64,000 nucleotides of DNA from Candidula unifasciata. Its lineage: Eukaryota > Mollusca > Gastropoda > Stylommatophora > Geomitridae. The stretch is taken from NCBI GenBank assembly GCA_905116865.2, contig CAJHNH020008532.1:442501-506500 (forward strand), in the 5' to 3' direction. Positions 38,481 to 53,480 of this stretch are shown in pieces. A program made the position numbers and the translations under genes. The notes under the pieces are model-generated. The model did not search any database and had not been told where the DNA came from. It saw only the letters and a program-made list of their open reading frames with translations. Positions within the stretch are counted from its first letter, which is position 1; every line of letters begins with the position of its first letter.

Positions 38481-39009
38481 CACTAAGTTTAATTCACAGG
38501 TCATGCAACCATGTTAGCGTCAGAGATTCAACAGTATTTCCCAACTTGGTCCTCAGAGCGTTGATATCAGTTCTTCTATGCTTCTTCTTGTCTTCACTGG
38601 TGCATTGCTTGTCAGCGGGTCAGCTCTGCAATACCGTTTACTTCTTTATACCCAGGTGTGTAGATCCAGATGATGGAGGTTAACTGCAACTTCCGAATGC
38701 TTTCTACCCATTTAGAGCTATAAACAACCTGTTGCGATTTTCTGAAACATGTTCACTGAGTCTGAAAGGATACCGCATTTGTGGTCGTCGGTTCTGCTCC
38801 CCATTCGAGTGCTCTGGGGGCAGCAGTTATCTCCTTAGCCAGGCTTGACGTAGTTGTTTGGTAAGTGGGCTATCCTCTTTTGTTGTTTTCCCCATCCTTT
38901 GTGTTGGGCTTGCCCATGCTGATCTCGATCAGTGCTTTACGGACCCATTTGTGTAAATGACGGTGTCTACTGAGTGTAAATGCTGATCAATAAAGTCCCT
39001 TATCTCGGC

Positions 39010-39115
39010 GGCGTCCTGTCCGGCTCGCTAGCGTAGTTGGTTAAACCTGACTTCGCGGCGACCAGGAGACGAACTCCTTATGGTCCCAGTTCACGCCTGG
39101 GGATAGGCAGAAAAG
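39010..39115 (+). mobile_element. tRNA-derived SINE head
   Basis: A box TAGCGTAGTTGGTTAA at 39029-39044 and B box AGTTCACGCCT at 39088-39098, 44 bases apart as in a tRNA-derived promoter with a variable-loop insertion. The acceptor stem does not pair, so it is not a tRNA gene. Confidence 0.55.
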
Positions 39116-41384
39116 CCACCTTTCTCCCACATTTACGGTACCTATCATGGAATCAAGGCCAAAGGTTTGCGACATCCATAGTACCGAGCCAAAGGGTTAA
39201 CAACTCATGGTTAACGGATATTTAAGAAAATATCTCGGCGTCGACGGTGCCAGGTATCTGATCCCTACAGTACCTTCCAATTGTTACGACCTCAGACAAG
39301 CCATGCATGTCTACTGGTGTATCCACCCATTGTTTTCCGTGACTGATCTCGTCTAGGTCACATACTTGCTGGATTCGATTTCCTGCCTCAGCCATCCACG
39401 GAGAACCTCTTTTGAGACACATCCCTTTTATATAACTGACAGCGTTGTGTAGTGGGTGGTTGATGCATATGCGTGTTAATAATCATGTTTGTTTTTTAAG
39501 GATTGTTTTTCTTCTGTTATGTAAACAAACACGTAGTTTTTATGTTGCCTTATTTTCGTTTGAAAGAACGAACAGACGCCGATTGAAAGCAAACAGTTCA
39601 TTGAGTAACAAGAACATTTCACAATATCATTTTGCACGCATGTCATTGGCGTGTGACTCTGAGGTGGTCATCTCCACCATTAATCTCCTGTGAGCTGCAG
39701 GTCTTTCATTGTATGCGGAATAAGCTATCAAAACAATCATCACGCATCGCTGCACATATTAACTGATTTCCAGACAAATTTCACGTGTGCATCAATTACT
39801 GTATAATCTGTTTTAGGGGTACACAAAATATTAGTCCAACAAAGATCAAATAAAGTAGTCGCTAAGAAAACACAAGCATCTGTGCAGTTGTTAATTATAG
39901 AATCATAAGAACATGGGAAATCATATGCAACAATTCATGTTGCTCCATACATAAGTTTTCGAGATAAGTATTTGTGAAACTGTAAGAGCACAAGTTTGAA
40001 ATGCTCTACAGTTACCGGACGCCGGCGCCACATTATGCATGATGGTAATGACGGTGAACAATAATAAGTAACTAAATATAAACAACCACGGATCACCCCC
40101 TGGCTGACCCACTTTTCTCTCTGTGTGCAGGGGCGCCGTACCAAGGGAGCTCAGGCTACCGGAGCCCCCACCCCTTCCCAAATTAATTAGGAGGTTAGAA
40201 GCTGCCTTAACGATGTTTATAAATTCCCCCTACAATTATTTGTTTATACACTTCAAAATGTCTCAAGTATATTGTTATATTTATTAACCATAGACCACAT
40301 GATTAGTATTATTATTATTTTCGTAAATGTGGATTAGACCCATTGAGTGCGTCCCCTTTTTGGTCTACAAAATGTGTAACGCGATACCCTGAGGGGACCC
40401 TCGTCCCAATGTTTTCTCTGTGTCAGCTGGCCTACCTGTTTGTCTGCTGGCCTACCATAACAATGATACAGATATCTGCCAACAATCCACATTGTTGTCG
40501 AGCTGACTGATGTTGGTTTCCGACAGGTGTCTGCTGCCTAGTGGTGAGAACACAAGGTTCACTGTTACCGTTGACTCTGTCTATTGTTCTGTAGCGATGG
40601 GTTTTTTTCCCCCTCTTTTTCTTTTTATCACATTCTTCTTATATCAGCTGTCATTCATACCTGCCGGTTCTCCAGTCTCCATATTTTATGTAGACGTTAA
40701 GGGACAAAGGAAGAGTGAGAGAAGGAGTAGAACAGTACGAGCAACATAGCTAGTGAACATATTCAAGATATTTACAAGATACATTAGATTGAACCAATTT
40801 TAACATGCGGTTATGATTCCTGGGACACACGATTTACAATCCACCAAAGCCTTGTAGAATTGATTTCTGCAAAAGGATGTTTAAAATGCCTTCTCTTCTT
40901 CTTGAACTTTCCGAGGTCTTTAGGTTAATTGCTACAGATATCACCCGCCTTCATTCATCTCTATGATTGCCCATTTCTTTCCAGTTGGTGAAGTGTTTGT
41001 TAGTCTGCTTGAAGAGTATCTCTCGGCGTCTTCTTGGCCTGACCTCAGTTATACACAGCTATTTACAGCTGGTTTCTGCCTTGTGGCTTACAGGTACCAG
41101 AACCTGGCAGCTTTCCTTCTCCCACCCCTTCTCGATAATTAGCGTCAGCTTTTTGCCGAAGGCGGCTTTTAAAATTTCCTTTGTATGCGTCTCTCATGAA
41201 ATCTAGCCCTAATGAAGTCGCAGTCACAGATTATGTATTTGATTATTGCTTCTCACTTTTTATTCCCCGCTGAATGCATCTCTGCTGGGTCCAAAGATTG
41301 GTCCTAACACTTATTTTCCACAGTTTATAACAAGGCATCATCTCTCGTAGTTTAGCTCCAGGTTTCATGTAAGACATCTGGTCT

Positions 41385-41610
41385 TATCATGTTCACAAGT
41401 ATGTCACCTGCGAGTCGTGTTCACATGTATGTCATCTGGGGGTCATGTTCACAAGTATGTCACCTGGGAGTCGTGTTCACAAGTATGTCATCTGGGTGTC
41501 GTGTTCACAAGTATGTCATCTGGGGGTCATGTTCACAAGTATGTCACCTGCGGGTAGTGTTCACAAGTATGTCACCTGGGGGTCGTGTTCACGAGTATGT
41601 CATACAACAA
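41385..41610. repeat. 28-bp minisatellite, about 8 units
   Basis: Units with core TTCACAAGTATGTCACCTGG. Intergenic, moderately diverged. Confidence 0.92.
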
Positions 41611-41833
41611 GGCTAATCACAAGGAGACAATCTCCATTCTGTGGGTATGTTATTGGGACTGAGACAACTGGCGTACATCGTGAGGGCGGGACAGTTGTAG
41701 GGGAGAACAGCGAGACCGATGGAGGAGATGGTGGGTAGTCTGACATCATGGCATGGAAGATCTTCTGTGTCAGAAGTGACTGAAAATACTCAAGGGAGAA
41801 AGTTGTGGCTACATGACTACATGATATGGACTG

Positions 41834-41998
<165 letters not shown>

Positions 41999-42359
41999 GG
42001 CCTGTTTTCCAGTATCTGATATCCGAAAACATGTATATCCCACACATTGTTGACCTCCATGCGACCCCTTAGAGAACCCGGAAGTTAAGCCTATGTGTTA
42101 TGAAACGAAACACACTTTAACAGTCGGATGACCACTAGCAGACTTGACGGGACAAGAGAAAGACAAAGAGAGAAATGACCATGATATGGACTGGACGAGC
42201 GCACAGACCTGATCTGTGACTCTGGCCATCTATGGGGAAGTTAGGGCAGTCGAAAATAATGTGTCTTCAACAGACATTCTGCGTTATCATGGATTGTGTC
42301 CCTTGGAAGTGAATGGCCAGAATGTGTGGAAACCCAGAGATAGAGATATGTGTGTGTGT

Positions 42360-42396
42360 CTGGGTGGGGGGGGGGGTGTTCATAAAGAGAGAGAGG

Positions 42397-42447
<51 letters not shown>

Positions 42448-42450
42448 AGG
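42360..42450. repeat. Poly-G and (GA)n microsatellite
   Basis: A G-run at 42364-42375 and (GA)n from about 42385 to 42449. Simple sequence only. Confidence 0.95.
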
Positions 42451-42959
42451 GGAAGAAGGAGAGGAAGAGAGATGTGGGTGTTGGAGGCATAGATAGATGA
42501 AGAGAGAACAAATGAATGAACAAACTTTATTTTCATAGGGTTATGAATTGGCCATGCAGGCAAATCGAACACTCTTTAGTCAATTGGTTAACCGCTTTGC
42601 CAACTTCAGGGCAGCTCCAGTCCTGGGTCTCTTATAACAGGCCAGAAGTGCACACAACGCAGGAACTCTGTAGCTGCAGCGACAAAACAAACCCGCACAT
42701 CTGTGTTTGCGATGGCTGGACTCATAACTGACTTAGACTGACATTACTATAATGGAATCATGGTTTGATATATACACATCATGTCTTCAAGAACTACAAT
42801 ATTGTTTTCACCCTCCCTCTCCCTTCTTCAGGAGCCAAAACCTGGGGATAGAGGGCGCCTCCAAACCCTTGCCCCCACACCCTTGCCCGCACAACAGTAG
42901 TTTTGTAAGAAGTGTCAGAGCAGCCTTGTAACCTTGTATATACATTTTATTTTAAAATA

Positions 42960-43150
42960 ATTGCTGATAATTTTATATTTCTTAAAGTATACTTTTATAT
43001 AATACTTTAAATATACTATTATATATTACTTTAAATATACTATTATATATTACTTTAAGTACACTATTGCATATTATTTTAAATATACGATTATATATTA
43101 CTTTAAGTATACTATTATATATTACTTTAAGTATAATATTACATTTACTC
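42960..43150. repeat. AT-rich ~24-bp tandem repeat
   Basis: About seven imperfect units with core ATTATATATTACTTTAAATA. Intergenic. Confidence 0.8.
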
Positions 43151-43499
43151 GCCATTCATAATAATTCTAATAAAATTTTTTTATTATATTGCGCCAAATA
43201 GCAAATAGATATTATAATTTACTAAAATATTATGTTACGTATAAACAAATATTTTACAAGATAATTTACATACATGGCTAAGGTAGCGTCGTAGAGGCCC
43301 TATTGGGTGCGAAGGGACAGTCTGCTCCCCTTTACTTTTTTTCTCTGGGTTAGGGGTAGGGTATTCACGACAACCCCCCCCCCCCCCCCCCCCCACCCAA
43401 TCCCCCCCCCCCCCGACCATCCCCCAACCCAGTCTTAGAAACCTCATTCAACCTTATTTTAAAAAAAAATTATATTGTAACACCTGAAGGTTACAAAGT

Positions 43500-43915
43500 A
43501 ACCCAGTGACAATCGTGGGTGGTTTTAATGTCTTCTTCTTGTTCGCCGGCTGTGAGCTCGGGTGGATAGTCCTGGTTGTTCGTCCACTGGGATCTGAGTT
43601 TTGCGTGTACATCAGTTTTACTGTGTTCCCTGCTTCTCAGGCAGATGTACTCCGACTTCGAAGGAGGACGTCGATCCTACCTCTACGATGACTGTAGCTT
43701 GGTGGTTTCAATGTCTTCTCCTTCTTCGCGTTCACTGTCTGTGAAGTCCTGCAAAAAGTTCTGGCTGTTCTCCACTTCTGAATTTTAGCTTTACCCCACA
43801 ACGTCATCTTTGCATGTACTACCACTTTACAGATCTAGCTTATTTGTGTGCTGACAGTTGGTCCCTCACCTTTCAGGCATATGCAGCTCCGACTTCGAAG
43901 TATTAGAACAGCATG
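43500..43915 (+). repeat. Two tandem copies of a dispersed SINE-like family
   Basis: Segments at about 43510-43690 and 43700-43915 share GGTGGTTT-AATGTCTTCT, AGTTCTGGCTGTTC-type, CATGTAC and CTCCGACTTCGAAG blocks in the same order. Further relatives: 45215-45400 (plus), 57560-57745 (minus), 505-735 (minus), 35830-35950 (plus). The most conserved blocks are TTTTACAGATCTG and CTTATTTGTATGCAG. Not assigned to a named family. Confidence 0.6.
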
Positions 43916-45214
43916 CAGTATACGGAATGAGGTCAAGGTCTATTATAGACGTAATCTCGACGACAGAAACACATCACAGTTCGAACACTGGTCTCCTTTA
44001 GGATGATAAACGCTTGGAGGAGTGTGTAACATGATGGACACATTACATCTACACAAGTTTATAGGTTAAGTAATCACCACATAAATGTATTGGGTCATGG
44101 AAGCCATCTTCTGAAGTAAATTGGTTAGGCACAGCCGCTTTCTACTGTAAAGCTTCCCTGTCTAGTGCCCACAGACCAAGTACGCTCCCGTTCTATAGTT
44201 AGCGTGCCACCTACTAATTAACCAGATACAACCAGCGAATCTATTTTTTTCTCTCTTTAGGACGATTCTACAACATAACACTTCATATATTTTTTTAAGT
44301 GAAGGAAAGCTCTGGAAAATATTCCAATCGGCGACAGCTCAGAACCCCCTCCCCCCTTTTTTTTTCTCCCTTCCCACACTCTGTTTCCAAAAATGTTCTT
44401 CCTTTACCAGCGCCCGGAAAGTTTGCAGACGCCCAAGTCTCCTCCGCTCCAAACTTTCTATGGACGTTCTATTTTTAAGTATTTCTTTATATATTTCACA
44501 TCATTTAAGGTTTACTGTTATATATTTTACCATTCATCTCATAAAAATAATCAATAGTATTTTTGTGCACTTAAACAATCCCCTTAAGGGCCGCCCACAT
44601 CGCCCTTGGACTATCATAACAAGGCTAAAGGCCTCCGACTCGCAACAATTTCTTTGCGGTGGCACCTTTGCAACAGCTACATGATGATGATGACGATGAG
44701 TGTCACAGCTCGCAGTTCTTCAAAATACTCGTCACAAAACGAGGACAACAATTACAAACACCCCTATACCAACAAACAAACAAAAAACAAAGCACACATT
44801 ATCTTAACTACACAAACCGCTACTGTGACAGCAATTACAGTGTCGTAAAAATCAACTTTAAAGAGAAACGACTGTACTGGAGGATCTAAAGTGACAGTTA
44901 TTAGAAAGAATTGCAGTAATGGCACTTGCGGTCAAGCTATATTGATTGTTATGTTTTGTGTTGTTGGTAATGTAAGCATGCGACACTTTTCTAATTAATG
45001 GTTGTCTTTATTCCATCATATGCATTTTCTACCAATGACACGGCAATTTTTTCCCCCCGTTGAAAGCAAAAACAGATGAACATAAAATGTGAATAGAGTG
45101 CACAGAGACCGGTGGGAGATTTAGATTAATAAGATAAATATCTCCAAGAGGCTAGTATGTTACTCAACCCCCTTCCCCATATATAATACAGGTTACATTA
45201 TAACCGTTATGTTC

Positions 45215-45400
45215 TATAGTTAAACGCAGAACAGTTTTGCATGCACATCCATTTTACATATCTGGTTAATTTGTATGCAGACGGTTAGTTTCTTGCCTCT
45301 CTGATGAATGCACTCCAACTTCAAAGGAAACCCCCAGTTAGTCGACTCTTACGACTTGCTTGTTAATGAGGCAGTGCTGCCCCCTTCAGTCGAAACTTTG
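45215..45400 (+). repeat. Dispersed SINE-like family copy
   Basis: Contains TTTTGCATGCACATCCATTT, TTACATATCTGGTTAATTTG and CACTCCAACTTCAAAGGAAA blocks collinear with the copies at 43.7 kb and 0.5-0.7 kb. Confidence 0.6.
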
Positions 45401-45518
45401 TGTGTGTCTTTAATACGTTTGTTCATCTTCCTAGCCAGGTTTCCAGTTAATTCGCCATGGGTTGTAGGATCCAGTCTGTCACAAGGACCAAACGCATCCT
45501 CTAGGCTAGGCAGGGCTT

Positions 45519-45558
<40 letters not shown>

Positions 45559-45834
45559 GTTTATGTAGTGTAGTGTGTGCATCTGTTCTAACTTTTGCCC
45601 GTTTATAATTCTTTAGCTGAGGGCTTTTATATTGCTGACTGGGTCTAAGGCTCATAAGATGTTTGAACACGTTTATTCGTTGCCTCTGTAAACTGAATGC
45701 GGGGAATACAAGTATTATTTATGTTCCCAATTCCTAATGTCAGTATTTCCAAAATGACATCAAGTAAAAGGAATTGATTTGATACTCATAAATTAACCTA
45801 TCGAATATCGATTGATCTAAAGTAGATTCGAATA

Positions 45835-47065
45835 TAATCATCATCATCGTCAGGTGCCTTCCCGACTGGCGCGGGCGATCATGTCTCTCCATATTCCTCG
45901 ATCTCAAGCAGCATGTATCAGTTCGTGCGCCGACACACCTCCATGTCATGCAACAAAACTGTTAAGAATCTTCTCTCGTTGTCTTCCTCTGTCTCTCCTT
46001 CCACAGATCTTTCCAGTAGTCACAACATGTTACATTTTCCCTCTTCTCATAACATGGACCGAAAAATGAAGACTGCCTCCTTCTGATGTCTGTGATTAGT
46101 TGTCTTTGGGACCCCGCCTCTTTCAAAACCTCTTGGTTGCTCTTTTTGGCTGTCCAAGATATTTTAAGCATTATTCTGTAAAACCATTTCTCTGAGGCCT
46201 CAAGAAATTGTTTGGCCTGCCTACCGATTGTCAAGGACTCAAGCCATATGTGAAAACTGAAGGTATGTAGCAAGCAAGAATTCTTTTTCTAACCCTCAGT
46301 GACAAAGATATACTGCATAAGATGTTCTTCATTTAGAAAAATTCGGTTTTTGCCTGTCCTAGTCTGTTCTTACCTTGGTAATGCATCTTCTGTCTGATTT
46401 TATCCATGTGCCCAGATACTTAAATTTCTTTACTTGTCCCAAAATAACACCATTGACTTTTATTGCACATTTAGGAATAATTCTTTTCTTTGATACCACC
46501 ATTACTTCTGTCTTCCCATTATTCAAACTGAGGCCCATTCTTCCACTTTTTAACACCACAATGTCTATCATTTCCTGTAGTTCTTTCTGACTTGTTGCCA
46601 TCAGGACTGTGTCATCAGCATAACGTAAATTGTTTATATTGTGTCCACCAACCACAATTCCGGGCATATCAATTAAAGATCTCGTTATATATTCACTGTA
46701 TATTGAAAACAAATCAGGTGACAGTACACATCCTTGTTGTACGCCCCTCTTTATGCTTTGAAATGTACCTAAACAGTTGTTAATTCTTATAGCTGCTGTT
46801 TACTGCCAATATATTTTCTTTTTTTTTTTTTTTTCGTAGATCTTTTCCATCATTGTTTCATTTTTTCTAACAGTTTGATTACTTCTTCATGTTTTACAAA
46901 GTCAAATTCTTTTTTGTAGTCTATGAAGCATCAGTACAAATCAGTCTTTACTTCTATAGCTCTTTCTGACAATGTCATTAGGGGGTATATGGCATTGTTT
47001 GTACCTTTTCCTTCTACAAATCCACATTGTTCATCGCTGATTTCTGGTTTAATTTTGTTTCTTCG
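45835..47065 (-). mobile_element. Non-LTR retrotransposon fragment (RT to 3' end)
   Basis: The minus strand carries reverse transcriptase motifs in order: EQCGFVEGKGTNNAI (about 47030), FIDYKKEFDFVKHEE (about 46905), RGVQQGCVLSPDLFSIY (about 46745-46695), LRYADDTVLMA (about 46620), then LKYLGTW-type and C-terminal WFYRIMLKISWTA blocks (about 46180). Stops and frameshifts break it. The catalytic YADD is intact. It ends in a (GAT)n tail near 45840. The style is that of RTE-like elements; the clade is not certain. Confidence 0.75.
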
Positions 47066-47229
47066 AATATGGAATGTATGGAGAATTTTGGTGTGTGGTA
47101 TAACGAGGAGGGAGATATATTTACTATGCAGTGGATTGCTTTATGATAAAGTGGGTGTGAGGAAGCATCTTTGCGATCAAGTGAACAGTGCATTAGAACA
47201 GACAGACTAATTGACTCATTCAGCATTCA

Positions 47230-47640
47230 GTTAAAAAAAAGGGGAGGAGTGAGCAGCGTTCTCAATATATTCAAAGATGAATCCTGAAAAATAATCGACA
47301 TAACAGCACTTGGGATACTCCCATAAGCGCCATGTCGCCATCTTTAGCAGCAAGCGAAGAGTTCCAGTTTCGATGGCACTAGTAACTGTCTGACTATACA
47401 TCGTTCTCGCCTTTCCCATGAGTGTTGAGCGTCGTTCAGATCCCCTGGTAACCCCTTGCAGCGCAATTCTCCTCAGACCGTATTGATCTATTGTGCCTCC
47501 GCACTGTTTGCTCGATCCCAAAAGACCCTAACAACGTCTAGCTTGTCATATATCAGTTCCCCACCAAGTGGTGCAGAACCGATCAGTCTAACTGCCTGCT
47601 CCAACTCAGCTGCAAAATCTGGAGAAAATATCTAAAAGAC
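47230..47640 (-). repeat. Dispersed coding-like repeat, copy 2
   Basis: Minus frames show AVRLIGSAPLGGEL, YDKLDVVRVFW, then QTVTSAIETGTLRLLLKMAT. Related segments lie at 38180-38480 and 10825-10900. Probably a remnant of an unidentified transposon ORF between two LINE fragments. Confidence 0.5.
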
Positions 47641-47834
47641 GCCAACTACCCAGGACCTCTGAAGCGATGCTTGCCACTCTCCACGGAGCACGCCTGTCTC
47701 CACCTTTCTCAACACACTCTGTGAGTATTAAACAATGAAAGGAAAATATAGGCCGGCTTTTAATTTCAGCTGAAACTATTATCTTTAGGACTCCTTGTTG
47801 GCTACTGAGAAAGGGTACGCTGCATGTGTCGGAA

Positions 47835-48290
47835 GGTCCCGAGTGCAGTGATATCAAAAAGAGGGTAAAAAAAGGTTACACAGAACTTGTTTTCTTGTAT
47901 GGCAGCGAATCTTGGAATGACGAATTGGAAGTAACAGAGATGTGGTTTCTGAGAGGAATGTTACGCATACCTTGGACGGCCAGAGTAACTAACAACGATT
48001 GCTTTAAAGAAGCTAATGAAGGTAGGTCTCTATATACAACAAAAAGAAAGACACAAACACGGTTCTTTGGCCATATAATGAGAAGGGAGACACCGGAGAA
48101 CATTGTGACAACTAGAAAGATCAGTGGGAAAAGGGGTAGAGGCGGAACAAGAGAGATTATGCTGGATGGGCTGAAACGATGGCATGGAGGGATATCATCA
48201 AGAGAGCTGTTCCAGGCAACCAGGGATCGTGATCTGTGGAGAGGCATGAGCGCCTACACCAGTTGGCAGAGCACATGATGATGGTGAGTG
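47835..48290 (+). mobile_element. Non-LTR retrotransposon C-terminal fragment
   Basis: The plus strand reads LYGSESWNDELEVTEMWFLR, GMLRIPWTARVTN, then FFGHIMRRETPEN and RGRGGTREIML: the C-terminal block of the same family as the minus-strand fragment at 45.8-47.1 kb. It ends with ATGATGATGG, the usual short 3' tail. 5'-truncated, as is typical for LINE insertions. Confidence 0.75.
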
Positions 48291-48339
48291 ATGTCAATCC
48301 CTGATTCCTTCTTCATATGGTTTGGTCTATAGAAATATG

Positions 48340-48620
48340 ATGTTCTTCAATCTGTTTTCACCTGTGGCCCACCAAAATTATTGAGTTTGCTTTGCGACCC
48401 ACCTGACAGTTAATAAAACTAGGAAACAGAATTGACGAAAACGTCGGCACACTCGTTTTGCAGGAATCATGAAGCCGCTACATGAATTATTGCCTTGATT
48501 CTCAGCCCAGACTGGGCCACAAGTGACATAACTGTCAGATGGCATAATATAATTGTTTTATGATGCGGAACGAGATTTGTACTTGTACCTTAGCTGCCCA
48601 CTGCTTGAAGAACACTGCTC
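48340..48620. mobile_element. Possible hAT-like MITE remnant
   Basis: The left end TGTTCTTCAATCTGTTTTCA with GTGGCCCACC, and the right end reading TGTTCTTCAAGCAGTGGGCA on the other strand, look like decayed hAT termini. No target duplication could be matched. Confidence 0.3.
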
Positions 48621-49005
48621 CATATGACCCAAAACGTGGACACGAGTCTACATGTTTGCAACAATATTTACATAGATACTCAGGTTATGAGTTGGGTTAT
48701 CTTTAAGGCACTCAAGTACTCAGTGCTATGCCGTTGCCAAAATGTCTCGTAGATCTGGTATGCCTCTCGTACTGGCTGTGATGATCTTTGCTCCCAGTTC
48801 TCGTATTCTTGGTAGCAATACAAAAAGCACACATGAAGAGAAAGCAGTATCTAGGCCATATTTCGAGTGCCGAGGCCCAGTAAATCTTCATGCCCGCTAT
48901 ACTTGGTTTACATACCACCTTGTGTAGATTCACTAGACGAAGATTGAACACGAGTGAATGAAATGCTTAGGATTGTGAAACCTTCCATATAATTGTACTC
49001 CTACT

Positions 49006-49009
<4 letters not shown>

Positions 49010-49096
<87 letters not shown>
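49010..49096. repeat. (CT)n microsatellite
   Basis: About 43 CT dinucleotides abutting the 5' truncation point of a LINE fragment. Confidence 0.98.
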
Positions 49097-49104
<8 letters not shown>

Positions 49105-50347
49105 GACATATGTCATACATGCGAATCGAAAAGGGAGTCGATAAATGCTTGCGAGTGGAACAAGCAGGATTCAGAAAGGGCAGAGGAACAGATGAGCATA
49201 TCTTTACACTATGTAACATTTTAGAACAATGCAATGAATGGCAGAGAAGTATATATATTAATTTTGTGGACTTTGAGAAAGCTTTTGACAGCGTACATAG
49301 AGACGGTCTCTGGAAAATTTTACGACAATATGGAATTCCAGAAAAGATAGTCAACATAATTGCTCTCTTCTATAAAGACTTTTCCTGCAGTATAATAAAT
49401 TACAATACATCCTTCCTAGTAAAGACAGGTGTAAGACAGGGATGTTTTATGTCATCCCTCCTCTTCAACCTTGTGATTGATTGGATATTAAAGACCACAG
49501 TAGACAAGACATTGAGAGGCATACGATGGACTCCATTCACCATGCTTGAGGACCTTGCTTTTACAACTGTATAGCAATCCTACCACATAAACATGAACAT
49601 ATACAAGAAAAAAGCAACAGACTACACAGCATAGCAGAAATGGTGGGACTGAGAATAAATACAAGGAAAACTAAGATCATGACAAACAGTCTAAACCAAC
49701 AACCAATGACCATAAATAAACAAACACTTGAAAATGTAGAACATTTCACATATCTTGGAAGTGTGGTGTCCCTATTGAGAGGGACAGAGAAAGACATACA
49801 GTCACGCCTGAACAAAGCTAGAACTGATTTTGGAAGAATGAGGCAATTCTGGAAATCCAACAGTCACTGCAAAGAAACGAAACTTCGACTCTACAAGAGC
49901 ATTATTTTGCAAGTTCTTCTCTATGGAGCAGAATGCTGGAGAATGACCCAAGATGCACACAAGCTATCCACCTTCCACCACACATGTCTACGTAGAATTA
50001 TCAAAATTTTCTGGTTAAATACAATCTCAAACACTAAAATACTTCAAGTCACAAGCCAAGAAACTCTAGACAGTATGATAACCAAGAGAAGATGGAAATG
50101 GCTTGGTCACGTTATGAGAATGAATCCTGATATGCCTGCCAAAAAAGCTCTCACATAGATACCAAAGGGAAGGAGAAAGAAGGGGCGCCCAAAAACAACA
50201 TGGAGACGAACGATGGAGAGTGACCTGAATGCGGCATCTCTGACATGGAAAACTGCACTGAAAATTGCACAGGACAGGAAAGCATGGAAAGTCCTCTCTG
50301 AAGCCTCATGTGCCACTAGGCATAAAGAGAATTGATGATGATGATGA
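49097..50347 (+). mobile_element. 5'-truncated non-LTR retrotransposon (RT and C-terminus)
   Basis: The plus strand starts in the RT fingers (EQAGFRKGRGTDEHIFTL), then FVDFEKAFDSVHRDGLW, TGVRQGCFMSSLLFNLVIDW, and after a frameshift near 49565 the thumb and C-terminal region with HFTYLGSVVS, LLYGAECWRMTQ, LRRIIKIFWLN and KRRWKWLGHVMRM. The catalytic [FY]ADD box has been destroyed at the frameshift. An in-frame TAG occurs at 50156. It ends in (GAT)n at about 50333-50347. Distinct from the family at 45.8-48.3 kb. Confidence 0.85.
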
Positions 50348-53269
<2,922 letters not shown>

Positions 53270-53480
53270 CAAGAAGAAGAAAGAAGAAGAAGAAGAAGAA
53301 AAAGAAGAAGAAGAAGAAGAAGAAGAAGAAGAAGAATAATAATAAGAAGAAGAAGAAGAAAAAGAAAATGAAGAAGAAAAAAAAGAAAATGAAGAAGAAG
53401 AAAAAGAAGAAGAAGAAGAAGAAAATGAAGAAGAAGAAGAAAATGAAGAAGACGAAAAAGAAAATGAAGAAGAAGAAATT
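53270..53480. repeat. (GAA)n-rich purine tract
   Basis: About 200 bases of nearly pure purine (AAG/GAA with AAT and ATG interruptions) on the plus strand, roughly 1.1 kb upstream of the MOCS1 start. Capable of triplex formation. All frames give lysine, glutamate or leucine runs, not genes. Confidence 0.95.

Noticed and set aside
39010..39115. Functional tRNA gene
   Set aside because: A and B boxes are present but the stems do not pair; a SINE head is the better reading. The same applies to the other tRNA-like heads.
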